Below are positions 43,730-51,250 of a stretch of 64,000 bases of DNA, one piece after another. Source of the stretch: Harmothoe impar. Taxonomy: Eukaryota > Annelida > Polychaeta > Phyllodocida > Polynoidae. Position 1 is the first letter of the stretch. Each line of letters begins with the position of its first letter. A model generated the notes under the pieces. It saw nothing but the letters and a program-made list of their open reading frames with translations, had not been told where the DNA came from and searched no databases. The stretch lies in contig OX381716.1 of assembly GCA_947462335.1 (NCBI GenBank), forward strand, positions 4,832,438-4,896,437, given 5' to 3'. The position numbers and the translations under genes are program-made.

Positions 43730-44063
43730 ATGTCTTCTCATCTACTCGAAAGACACTTTGGTACTCTCAAGCACTTAGCTAAGTGCTCGCCAAAGGACTG
43801 CTCGCATTTAATAGACTCTGGAAGCGACGATCTGATCGCAGCGTTGAGTGAGATCTGTCACAATTTACTCGTAGGGAACATCCCGCTCAGCGACAAACAA
43901 CTGGACAAGCTTCGAGAATCGGCCGACGTGTTGAGGGAGGTCGGCAAAAAATCTACTCCCATCAAAAAAAAAGAGACGCGTCTTGGTACAAGAGGGAGGT
44001 TTCCTCATTCCGGCTCTCATAGGAATGGCCTTACCGCTTATAAAGAGCATTCTCCGTATATGA
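43730..44063 (+). CDS. small Polinton protein with hydrophobic tail, frameshifted at A9
   Basis: From ATG 43730 the first ~78 codons read in one frame (LLVGNIPLSDKQLDKLRESA is typical of a family common in animal Polintons). After the nine-A run at 43964-43972 the family's C-terminus is found one base over: EGGFLIPALIGMALPLIKS, stop TGA at 44061. The tail is a likely membrane helix. As assembled, the original frame instead runs on into the next gene, making one false 552-codon ORF. Either the A-run length is wrong or mutated, or slippage in it is used. Function unknown; it sits between packaging ATPase and integrase. Confidence 0.6.
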
Positions 44064-44140
44064 GACACCTCATTCGACACCTACTCGCCGACAGTACCAC
44101 CACTACCACCACCGCCAGCGCCATCGCCACCGTCGCCCCC

Positions 44141-45274
44141 ATGACAGACTCAGAGCAGCAACAACACTACAAACGCTTAGCGCTCGTGGATCCTGAGACG
44201 CTCTACAAATCATCACGAGCAGGTCTACTTCATCATGTGCCCACTGCTGCTACTACTAGCGCTGCTACTACTGCAGTCGCTGCTGCTAGTACTTCTACTG
44301 CTCCAAACCTTCCTCCTCTTCCTGATGAGCGTAGTGAAAAGAACGAGAGTTCCGCCGCCTCCTCTTCCACCCCTGCCACCGCCGCCCGCCTACCTGCCGA
44401 TATGGCCTATTACCACAAGCAGGCAGAAGAATCCCTTCATCCCAACGCGGCATTGCACCAGGTGCTACAGTTTATCTACAGGGACTTGGACTTAGTGTTG
44501 AACGATCCCACTTTGGAATCGCGCGAGAAAATGTTGAAATACCGAAGGTTGTTGAATAGATTGCAATTTTTTCTCGCGAATCCCAACAACAGCAACATCT
44601 CTTCGTCCTACACTTCTTCGCCACCGGCTCACCTCCGTCAGTCTGCTGAAGAAGCCAGCGCGTCCCTACTTGAGCGGTTGGTGAACCAAGTTCCCAAGAG
44701 GAATCGCATCCGGACCGCTGCGCTGTACAGGAAATTGGAGAAATCCGGTGTGGTCAAGTGGAACGAGGACGGTGCGGTGCGCGAGATGTCGGGTCGGAGA
44801 ATACAACCTGAGCGTCACATCAACATAGTGGAATTACTGAGCGACGCCGCCAGGTTCAGGAAGACGGCAAACAGACCGGCGGGCTACTCTCCGTTCACAA
44901 AAGCGCTGCACGAAACAGACCCCACAGACTCCTTGATCGGAAACCATCTGTATAAAGCAAGCGGACCTGGCCGACTTTTGGACACAGGGCTTACTGACAG
45001 AGGTCGGAAACGACCGAGCTTCGACTCGGAAGAAGAAGAAGAAGAAGAAGAAGCAGCAGCAGCAGCAGCAGCAGACTCTTCTTTCCAGGTGGACGATCAA
45101 TCCTCTGACGACGACGAGGGCGGTGAACTTTTCCAAACTCCGACTACAGTGAAACCGTCGTCATATAGGAGCGCGGCGAGTAAGAAAAAGAAAAGTCGCA
45201 ACCGCCTAGCGCAGGCGTCGTACACTCCCGCTCCTGGTGCTACTCCATCAGGCCGACGATGGGAAAACCGGTGA
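44141..45274 (+). CDS. conserved Polinton protein upstream of integrase
   Basis: 377 residues from ATG 44141 (MTDSEQQQHYKRL...). It is preceded in frame by a threonine/alanine-rich stretch that belongs to no gene if the A9 run is discounted. A low-complexity Ser/Thr/Ala region (residues ~30-85) is followed by a helical domain. Then comes a conserved block with LVNQVPKRNRIRTAALYRKL, WNEDG and NIVELLSDAARFRK, ending LIGNHLY. That block recurs in proteins encoded beside integrase in many animal Polintons. A Glu run (8) and Ala run precede an acidic then basic C-terminus. Overlaps the integrase start by 16 bp. Function unknown; possibly virion-associated. Confidence 0.65.
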   Translation: MTDSEQQQHYKRLALVDPETLYKSSRAGLLHHVPTAATTSAATTAVAAASTSTAPNLPPLPDERSEKNESSAASSSTPATAARLPADMAYYHKQAEESLHPNAALHQVLQFIYRDLDLVLNDPTLESREKMLKYRRLLNRLQFFLANPNNSNISSSYTSSPPAHLRQSAEEASASLLERLVNQVPKRNRIRTAALYRKLEKSGVVKWNEDGAVREMSGRRIQPERHINIVELLSDAARFRKTANRPAGYSPFTKALHETDPTDSLIGNHLYKASGPGRLLDTGLTDRGRKRPSFDSEEEEEEEEAAAAAAADSSFQVDDQSSDDDEGGELFQTPTTVKPSSYRSAASKKKKSRNRLAQASYTPAPGATPSGRRWENR

Positions 45275-46395
45275 AGAGACTGACCAAGAAGGAAAAAGAA
45301 AAGAAGCGCGTAGTAGCTAAATATACCGACGTCAAAGCACCCTCCAGTTTCACTAGCGTGACTAAACTCCAGAAACATCATTTTCGCCACCTAAACCCGG
45401 CCGTCATCCGAGATGCTTTAGTGTCGCTGGACGCCTACACTAAACATAAACCCATTCAGAGAAAATTCGCAAGGAACAAGACTATAACCGGTGCAATCGA
45501 TCAGCAGTGGCAGATAGATCTGATGGACATGCAGGCTTTGGCGTCTCACAACGACCGCTTCCGGTACGTGGTGACGGCGATCGACGTTTTCTCTAGGTAT
45601 GCGTTGGCCGTTCCCATTAAATCCAAGAGTGGTGCTGCTGTTACCGAGGCCTTCCAAAAGATGACAGACACTGGCGAGAGACAACCGCACACTGTTCAGA
45701 CAGACAAGGGGAAAGAGTTTGTGAACAAGATCTTTCAAGATCACTTGAAGAGCGAGGGCATAGAGTTTTTCACTGGCGAGAACGACGACATCAAAGCTAG
45801 TCTAGTGGAGCGCTTGAACCGCAGTCTGAAGGAGAAGCTGTGGCGTTATTTCACACACAAGCGCACGTATCACTACGTAGACGTACTGCACCATGTAGTG
45901 TCTTCTTACAATCGCACTCACCACAAGACGTTGAAAATGGCGCCGGCTCAAGTCAGCTCGGAAAACAGCGAAACAGTTTTCTACCGACAAGATCTCCCAA
46001 CTAACAAACAAATCGACGAAATATGGAAAAAGAAGAAAAAAACAAAGACGTCTGCCGTCGACGTCATCGCTCCGGGTGACAGAGTGAGGATGTTGAGAAC
46101 TAAAGGCGCCTTTGACAAAGGGTACGAGGGAAACTGGCGCGAGGAAGTGGTCGACGTTGCTAAAACGTTGGGAAGCAGAGGGTTCGAGCTAAAAGACGAC
46201 AAGGGCGAGGAGATAAAAGGCGTCTTCTACCCGGAAGAGGTTCAGAAGGTGTACAAGAGTCGTTACGACAACAACTACCTGATAGACGAGGTGTTGCGCC
46301 GCAAGACCGTCGACTGTAAAGAGCTAGCTTTGGTACGTTGGTTAGGTTACGACGACAAGTTCAACCAGTGGATCCCCGTCAAAAAAATAACGTAG
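45259..46395 (+). CDS. retroviral-type integrase with chromodomain
   Basis: 378 residues. The DDE core is complete: D87 (QIDLMDM), D149 (QTDKGKEF) and E184 (SLVERLNRSL), spaced D-61-D-34-E, the classical DD35E pattern. An N-terminal basic segment precedes it. An SH3-like region (PGDRVRML, residues ~273-280) and a C-terminal chromodomain (YLIDEVLRRK...VRWLGYDDKFNQWIP, ~335-378) follow. Polinton integrases insert the linear element, giving 5-6 bp duplications. The chromodomain probably reads chromatin marks for target choice. Intact. It begins inside the upstream gene and ends 6 bp before the next. Confidence 0.92.
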   Translation: MGKPVKRLTKKEKEKKRVVAKYTDVKAPSSFTSVTKLQKHHFRHLNPAVIRDALVSLDAYTKHKPIQRKFARNKTITGAIDQQWQIDLMDMQALASHNDRFRYVVTAIDVFSRYALAVPIKSKSGAAVTEAFQKMTDTGERQPHTVQTDKGKEFVNKIFQDHLKSEGIEFFTGENDDIKASLVERLNRSLKEKLWRYFTHKRTYHYVDVLHHVVSSYNRTHHKTLKMAPAQVSSENSETVFYRQDLPTNKQIDEIWKKKKKTKTSAVDVIAPGDRVRMLRTKGAFDKGYEGNWREEVVDVAKTLGSRGFELKDDKGEEIKGVFYPEEVQKVYKSRYDNNYLIDEVLRRKTVDCKELALVRWLGYDDKFNQWIPVKKIT

Positions 46396-46401
46396 AAAAA
46401 A

Positions 46402-47517
46402 ATGAACATCACCCTACCTAGCAACAGCTCTATGGAGTATTATCCTGACAACAGCTTGACGTCTTTCCGAACTCACTTCGACTCGCCGCTCCTTCTGCCC
46501 GAAGCGTACGAAGCGGCTCTGACTGAGATCATCCTCCCTACAGAATGGAGTAACGTGCACGACGACTTGATCATCGTTGTTCCTCTGCGCACAAAGGGTT
46601 CACTAGCTGAGGCGATCAACGTTTTAAAAGACGCTAAATTCGCCGAAAGAAGAAGACCGCAGGTAGACTGGAGGGGAATGAAAAACGCGAACGGTCTGAG
46701 CAAGCTAATCCTCAGCGAAAAATACCCGCTGAGTGTGAAGGAAGCGAGCTATGTAACGGTGGAAGAGATGTCAGACACGTCGGAAGAGCAGCGATTGAAA
46801 CCGGAAACAAAAAGGTTCAAGAGAGAGGTCGACTTGAGACAGACGAATTCCGTATACAAGCAGTTCTTGTCCCCGGCCGTGAAGAAGAAGGCGATCAGCG
46901 ATCAAGCAAGACAGATGATCGAAAAGATGGAGAAAGACATGGGAGTGCGCAGTTTTATGCCAAACATATTCAAGATACCTCCTATTTTCACCGGAACCAA
47001 CCACACCCTAGTCGAGCGCTTGAGTGAGACGTTGCGAGATGACAGACTAGGGGGCTCCAGCTTCCTGCTCAAACCGATGGGGATCTTATCGTACGACTCC
47101 AAGACGAAACGCGTCATCATCAAACCGCCGAGACACTGTGCTATCCTGCTGACTCAGCATCTCGCATGTGTTCTAGGCTTCGGAGAGAAGACGTGTTTCG
47201 CGTCGCCGACTACCGGCGCCTACTCGATGGATGTTTTCGGGGACGTGCACTCTGTGTACATATACACCGACATGATCCAGGAGAGACGTGTGGGCGACAT
47301 GCAAGTGCCGCTGTTACGCTGCGTCGCGGTGGACAGAGGCGGAAGGCGTCGAGGTGGCGTGCAAGCTATCAGTTTTCCCCATTTGGATTATTTCCCCTTG
47401 AAATCCAAGAGGTTTACCGAGGTTGCCATCTATTTAAGAGACCGATCCGGCCATTCCATCCCATTCAGTAGAGGCGAGGTGACCGTGACACTTCATCTGA
47501 GACCTATTGAGCGCTAA
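46402..47517 (+). CDS. candidate minor capsid (penton-like) protein
   Basis: 371 residues. The N-terminus NITLPSNSSMEYYPDNSLTS followed by a 'TEIILPTEW' block, and the C-terminal blocks RRVGDMQVPLLRCVAVD and IPFSRGEVTVTLHLRP, are hallmarks of a protein found next to the major capsid gene in most animal Polintons. That protein is generally taken as the single-jelly-roll minor capsid (penton) protein. A long charged insert (about residues 105-185) is predicted helical. It starts 6 bp after integrase with leader AAAAAA directly before ATG. Intact. Identification rests on remembered family motifs, not a search. Confidence 0.65.
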   Translation: MNITLPSNSSMEYYPDNSLTSFRTHFDSPLLLPEAYEAALTEIILPTEWSNVHDDLIIVVPLRTKGSLAEAINVLKDAKFAERRRPQVDWRGMKNANGLSKLILSEKYPLSVKEASYVTVEEMSDTSEEQRLKPETKRFKREVDLRQTNSVYKQFLSPAVKKKAISDQARQMIEKMEKDMGVRSFMPNIFKIPPIFTGTNHTLVERLSETLRDDRLGGSSFLLKPMGILSYDSKTKRVIIKPPRHCAILLTQHLACVLGFGEKTCFASPTTGAYSMDVFGDVHSVYIYTDMIQERRVGDMQVPLLRCVAVDRGGRRRGGVQAISFPHLDYFPLKSKRFTEVAIYLRDRSGHSIPFSRGEVTVTLHLRPIER

Positions 47518-47531
47518 AACAAAAAAAAAAG

Positions 47532-47954
47532 ATGCGTGAAAGCGTTCCGTACTTTCCACCCAAGCGCACCGTCGGCAGAGGGTACAGCGATTACTACAAC
47601 GCGCAGCTGGGCAACGGCATCAACGTGTACAGCGGGCGCTCTTTCCAGAGCGGGCACGGTTTGGGCGGCGCTCTGTTAGGTCTGATGCGCTCGGCTACCC
47701 CGCTATTGAAGTCAATGGGAAAAACGCTGCTCCGCGCCGGTGTGGGTGTAGCTAAAGATGTGCTGGCGGGTCGGACTTTAAAGAGCAGCGTGAAAGACCG
47801 AGGCGCAGGCGCTCTGAAGAGACTGGCGAGTACGGCGTTCTCAGGAGGAAAGACAACTGGCGCGTCTAAGAAAGGGTCGAAACGTCGCCGGCGTTCTCCT
47901 CAGACGGGCGGTGGCTCTTGCAAGAGACGTAGAGGGGATGTATTCGACCGGTAA
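47532..47954 (+). CDS. pX/pVI-like small basic virion protein
   Basis: 140 residues. A tyrosine/glycine-rich N-terminus (YYNAQLGNGINVYSG) leads to a glycine/leucine-rich amphipathic helix (LGGALLGLMRSATPLLKS, ~54-71), a second helix, and a strongly basic tail (KRRRRS, KRRRGD). The combination resembles adenoviral pX (core) and pVI (membrane-active) precursors, and a similar gene sits beside the capsid genes in adintoviruses. Short Gly-Gly or Gly-X-Gly sites could be substrates for the element's protease. It starts 14 bp after the upstream stop, after an A10 run. Confidence 0.65.
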   Translation: MRESVPYFPPKRTVGRGYSDYYNAQLGNGINVYSGRSFQSGHGLGGALLGLMRSATPLLKSMGKTLLRAGVGVAKDVLAGRTLKSSVKDRGAGALKRLASTAFSGGKTTGASKKGSKRRRRSPQTGGGSCKRRRGDVFDR

Positions 47955-47971
47955 GCGCCTAGGCGTTCAGG

Positions 47972-47984
47972 TATAAATAAAAAG
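47972..47984 (+). promoter_or_regulatory. TATA box overlapping AATAAA
   Basis: TATAAATAAAAAG, 62 bp before the major capsid ATG and 18 bp after the pX-like stop. AATAAA at 47976-47981 lies inside it. One motif may serve as the promoter of the capsid transcript and the poly(A) signal of the upstream one. Confidence 0.6.
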
Positions 47985-48033
47985 ACTGGAGGCGGCCGGC
48001 GTCAGTCTGTCGGCCGCATGAAGAGAGAACACA

Positions 48034-48549
48034 ATGGCTTACGTACACGAGAGCAGTAACGAGTGCGCGCTCTCTGAGCTCGACCTGCATACCATAGCGC
48101 CGACTCAGACTACTATCTTAAAGTCGTCTTTCCTCGGGATAGAAACAAAAAACTCTTTAGAGGATGGAGGTAACATAAATTTCACCATCAACAAGTCGCA
48201 AGAGTACACAGACCTGAACGAGAATTACCTTCATCTGGAATGTCAAGTGCTGAAAGCGAACGGAGCGGCGCTAGAGGACACCGACTCAGTAGCTCCGGTG
48301 AACAACTTGGCTCACTCGCTCTTCAAAGACGTCCAAGTCTCCATCGGCGGTTTCAAAGTGTCTGGCAACACCGAGACCTACCCTTACCGAGCTTACTTGG
48401 AAGGGTTACTCAACTACAACAAAGACGTGAAGTGCGGCGTCATGAGCGCCCAGGGGTGGCATGAAGATACGCCTGGTCAGTTTGACACGTTGACTAACGC
48501 GAATGCGGGGTACGTTGCGCGCAGGAAGCTAACCAGCGCTTTTCGCTGA
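48034..48549 (+). CDS. major capsid protein, N-terminal part (frame 1)
   Basis: 171 residues from ATG 48034. Motifs of the first jelly roll are visible: 'LEDGGNINFTINKSQEYTDL' (a conserved entry strand), a 'LFKDVQVSIGG' block and 'TYPYRAYLEGLLNY'. This is the hexon-like double-jelly-roll capsid protein of Polintons. The frame ends at TGA 48547-48549, just after a four-T run (48540-48543). The rest of the protein follows in the -1 frame, so the gene is broken by a one-base difference there or needs a frameshift. Confidence 0.8.
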   Translation: MAYVHESSNECALSELDLHTIAPTQTTILKSSFLGIETKNSLEDGGNINFTINKSQEYTDLNENYLHLECQVLKANGAALEDTDSVAPVNNLAHSLFKDVQVSIGGFKVSGNTETYPYRAYLEGLLNYNKDVKCGVMSAQGWHEDTPGQFDTLTNANAGYVARRKLTSAFR

Positions 48550-49334
48550 TGGCGCGACTGCACTTTGACCTGGCTCATCGACCGAAGCTCATCGTTGGAG
48601 AGACAGAAATCAATCTCACTCTGAAACAGGCAGCGCCCTCTTTCTATCTGATGTGCGCCCCTGACGCAGGCTACAAATTGAAGATCTACAAAGCAAAGCT
48701 CTACGTGCGACTGGTGTTGGTGGCGGACGCTGTAGCGGAAACGCACAAAAGAGCAGTGATAGAACACGGCCCCTTCGACTACCTGGTGAACAGAGTGGAG
48801 GTGACGACGTACGCCATCCCTCAAGGTAACAGAGATCACAGCTACACGCACTCCAACACAGGCCAGCTTCCCAAGTCGATGATGATTTGCTTCCTGGACC
48901 ACGACGCCTTCAACAGTAGCTACAACAAGAACCCGTTCGAGATGAAGCATTACGACATCAGCTTGCTTCAAGTGATAGTGAACGATCAGAAAGTGCCGAA
49001 CGACGCTTACGTGCCCGACTTTAAAACCAAAGCGGCCGTGAGAGAGTACTTGGCGCTACACACGGAAACGGGGATGTACGAGGGCGCGCGCTCCTGTGGT
49101 ATTTCATACGAGCAATTCCTGAACGGTTACACGGTGTTCCCCCTCGATTTAACCCCAGACAGATCCCACGACGGGTGTCGCGTGAACCTTATAAGAGCGG
49201 GTCAGCTGAGGGTGGAAGTCAGTTTCCGCTCGGCGCTACAAGCGACAACAACGGTGCTACTCTACTTGGTGTATGACAACGTCGTCGAGCTGACCAGAGA
49301 TCGACATCCCATCACCGACTACCACATGAACTGA
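48549..49334 (+). CDS. major capsid protein, C-terminal part (frame 2)
   Basis: 261 residues. It opens at an ATG sharing its A with the upstream TGA (TGATG), but homology to the family ('LHFDLAHRPKL...') is already in this frame before that ATG, so the start is not a true gene start. Conserved blocks are YKLKIYKAKLYVR, a GQLPKS motif, a 'SYNKNPFEMKHY' block, DLTPDRS and LRVEVSF, which span the second jelly roll. No further breaks. With the upstream part it would be about 430 residues. Confidence 0.8.
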   Translation: MARLHFDLAHRPKLIVGETEINLTLKQAAPSFYLMCAPDAGYKLKIYKAKLYVRLVLVADAVAETHKRAVIEHGPFDYLVNRVEVTTYAIPQGNRDHSYTHSNTGQLPKSMMICFLDHDAFNSSYNKNPFEMKHYDISLLQVIVNDQKVPNDAYVPDFKTKAAVREYLALHTETGMYEGARSCGISYEQFLNGYTVFPLDLTPDRSHDGCRVNLIRAGQLRVEVSFRSALQATTTVLLYLVYDNVVELTRDRHPITDYHMN

Positions 49335-49363
49335 AGACAAGACAGCAATACTTAGCGTATCGT

Positions 49364-49804
49364 ATGAATACGCTTGAAATAAGTAGAGTGTTGAAGGAAA
49401 ACGTTCGTTTCCTAGGTGTTTTCTCTTGTGACACTATTCCGAAGCACCCTATCAAAGACACTTGTTTCGTGAGCAACACAGATCCGCAACATTTACCAGG
49501 TCAGCATTGGGTAGCGTTTTACGTGTCGAGCACAGGTGAAGTGTACTACTTTGATTCCTTCGGCTTACCGCCGCTGAGTGCGGAGTTCTTGTCTTTCGTG
49601 GAACGCTCTGCTCCGTTCAAGTGGCAAAGAAACCGCGTTCAACTACAAGACACTTCTGCTGACACCTGTGGACCTCATTGCGTTCATTTCCTAATTGAAG
49701 CATGTCGAACAAGAAACCCCAAGAAGTGCGTCATGCGAATGAGCAAAATCCCAAAGCTGAGCGACCGGACAGTGAGTCAGAAGCTATCGATGATGATGTT
49801 GTGA
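49364..49804 (+). CDS. adenain-like cysteine protease
   Basis: 146 residues. The catalytic set of the adenovirus protease/Ulp1 fold is present in order: H48 in GQHWVAFY, D64 in YYFDSFG, Q95 in VQLQD, and C102 in DTCGPHC. Such enzymes cleave capsid precursors during virion maturation. The length is at the short end for the family. The start at 49364 is the only ATG near the beginning, 30 bp after the capsid stop. Intact. Its 3' third overlaps another open frame (49702-50004). Confidence 0.88.
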   Translation: MNTLEISRVLKENVRFLGVFSCDTIPKHPIKDTCFVSNTDPQHLPGQHWVAFYVSSTGEVYYFDSFGLPPLSAEFLSFVERSAPFKWQRNRVQLQDTSADTCGPHCVHFLIEACRTRNPKKCVMRMSKIPKLSDRTVSQKLSMMML

Positions 49805-50004
49805 CAGAAAAAACGGGTTGTTGCGATGTCGGACGTTTCATGGAAGCAAAGATTCTCTGCCTTGCCGCAATAGTGTTGGATTTATCCAAAGTCGTGCAAT
49901 GTCTATTGGAGAGAGGACGTCAGAGGTGTGGTGCGAGTGACGGCAGCGTGATACTTTGCGGCCTGTTCAGTTGCAAATCGAAGAAGCAAGCTAAAAAAGC
50001 ATAA
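49702..50004 (+). CDS. overlapping ORF of unknown function
   Basis: 100 residues from ATG 49702, one frame away from the protease and overlapping it by 103 bp. The second half extends 200 bp past the protease stop and looks coding: it has a hydrophobic stretch, ILCLAAIVLDLSKVVQCLL (a possible membrane helix), two or three Cys clusters and a basic C-terminus. AATAAA follows at 50037-50042 and the TIR begins directly after. No relative known to me. It might be a small accessory protein or the 3' exon of a spliced protease variant. Confidence 0.4.
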   Translation: MSNKKPQEVRHANEQNPKAERPDSESEAIDDDVVTEKTGCCDVGRFMEAKILCLAAIVLDLSKVVQCLLERGRQRCGASDGSVILCGLFSCKSKKQAKKA

Positions 50005-50036
50005 ACTTGTGTGTTTTTGATTGAAATGAAAATAAG

Positions 50037-50042
50037 AATAAA
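50037..50042 (+). terminator. poly(A) signal at the end of the virion gene block
   Basis: AATAAA 33 bp after the last stop, in an A-rich setting just before the right TIR. Confidence 0.5.
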
Positions 50043-50046
50043 ATGA

Positions 50047-50489
50047 AAAAAAAAGAGAAATTATCTTGTTGTGTTTTTATTTCTATATATAAGTTATATA
50101 ACTTTGTTTGTTTACAAACAGTCACGTGTCACGTGGTGTTGTTTACAAACAAGAGAGCCACGTGGTGTTGTTTACAAACAAAACCCTAAGTAGGTCACGT
50201 TACCATAGTTACCAGAATGCCGGCTTCTGATTGGCTGAGCCTAAGTAGGTCACATGACGTAAGTAGGTCACGTTACCATGGTTACCAGAATGCCGGCCTC
50301 TGATTGGCTGAGAGCTTCTAAGTAGGTCAGTAGGTCACCCAGAATGCTGGCTTCTGATTGGCTGAGAGTCCTAAGTAGGTCACGTTACCATGGCAACGGG
50401 TCACGTGACCAAATGGAGGCCTCTGATTGGCTGCATATCGATTGAGTAATAAACAGTACTTAAGCATAGTCCCGTTCCGATACATTACT
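50047..50489. repeat. right TIR of the 10.4 kb Polinton
   Basis: Inverse of 40105-40430, but ~117 bp longer because a ~50-bp subunit (AAGTAGGTCACGTTACCATG ... GCCGGCTTCTGATTGGCTGA) is repeated three to four times rather than twice. TIR copy number therefore differs between ends, unlike the exact mirror expected right after replication. Confidence 0.85.
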
Positions 50490-50505
50490 TTCCTTCTTTA
50501 GCCTA

Positions 50506-50765
50506 TCCCCGGTGGTCTAGTGGTGGGCACGCTGGCCTTTCACGCCAGGGGCCGGGGTCCGATTCCCGGACGGTGCGATGAACGTTTTGGTAGGTTATTT
50601 GGTAGGCGACGGATCGGCAATGTTTTGGTTGATGGTTTATTTTAAAATGAAAATACGATATATCAAGCCTGGTAGGGCTAAGAACTGAGTCTCGTATTTC
50701 GCAAAAGGTCAATAACCAGCCCCCGTATTTCGGGAAACCTCCGTAGGCCTATATCCGCAAAATAT
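50506..50765 (+). mobile_element. SINE with tRNA-Glu-like head
   Basis: 50506-50578 resembles tRNA-Glu: A box TGGTCTAGTGGTGGGCACG, anticodon arm CTGGC-CTTTCAC-GCCAG (anticodon TTC) and B-box-like GGGTCCGATTCCC with a pairing T arm. The 3' acceptor strand (ACGGTGCGA) does not pair with TCCCCGG, so it is not a functional tRNA. The body (50661-50765) is shared with 39940-40045. Confidence 0.6.
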
Positions 50766-51250
50766 TAGATTATGGGTAGGGCCTACGATCAGCTGATCGT
50801 CGCTTCAGTCGTTGGTCTAGACTCAAGATGGTTCACATTTTCCGATTTTAATTCTCACGGTTTTTGAGGTTAAAATGGACTTATTTTAAAGGAAACATCG
50901 CACAAGTAACAGAAAAGATCCTATATTTTGGCACCTGATAGATGAATTAGGCCCTAACCCCCCAGAAAATTTGGTTTCAGCCTCTTAAACTTTTTGGTTC
51001 GGCAAAAACTTGTGTCGATACGGGTTTGACAGCAAACTTGAATTGAAAATGATTATCGATGATCGACTCAGCCGAGTCCCCGCTTCTTGAACTTAAACTT
51101 GACCTAGATAGGACTGAACGGGACAAGTTGATCGGGCCGGTTATTTTGAATTGAGTCCAATTTTAAAAATAAATTAACACATTAAGATCTATAAATAGGC
51201 ATAATTTTTACAAATAAAGGCGATAGGCCTATAGTCGGGGGGGGGGGGAC
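50766..51250. other. no recognisable gene
   Basis: AT-rich sequence ending in a G run (51236-51248). Nothing supported. Confidence 0.35.

Larger units (their letters stand above)
40105..50489 (+). mobile_element. 10.4 kb Polinton/Maverick with virion genes, no polymerase
   Basis: Termini AGTAGTATATAATGTATCGG (left) and CCGATACATTACT (right) are flanked by TTCCTT (40099-40104 and 50490-50495). Terminal repeats are ~326 bp on the left and ~443 bp on the right. Inside, one + strand block (43045-50004) encodes ATPase, integrase, capsid proteins and protease, the defining gene set of Polintons, which are now viewed as virus-like (related to adintoviruses). The protein-primed DNA polymerase B normally found is absent. 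About 2.6 kb of accessory sequence (40431-43044) holds two genes of unknown function. The right end is 7 bp shorter than the left (AGTA versus AGTAGTATATA before ATG). Confidence 0.9.

Noticed and set aside
43616..45274. Single 552-codon gene between ATPase and integrase
   Set aside because: Family motifs show two genes: a small protein whose true end is one base out of frame after the A9 run, and a second protein from ATG 44141.
50506..50578. Functional tRNA-Glu gene
   Set aside because: The anticodon arm and T arm are good but the acceptor stem does not pair, and a SINE body follows.
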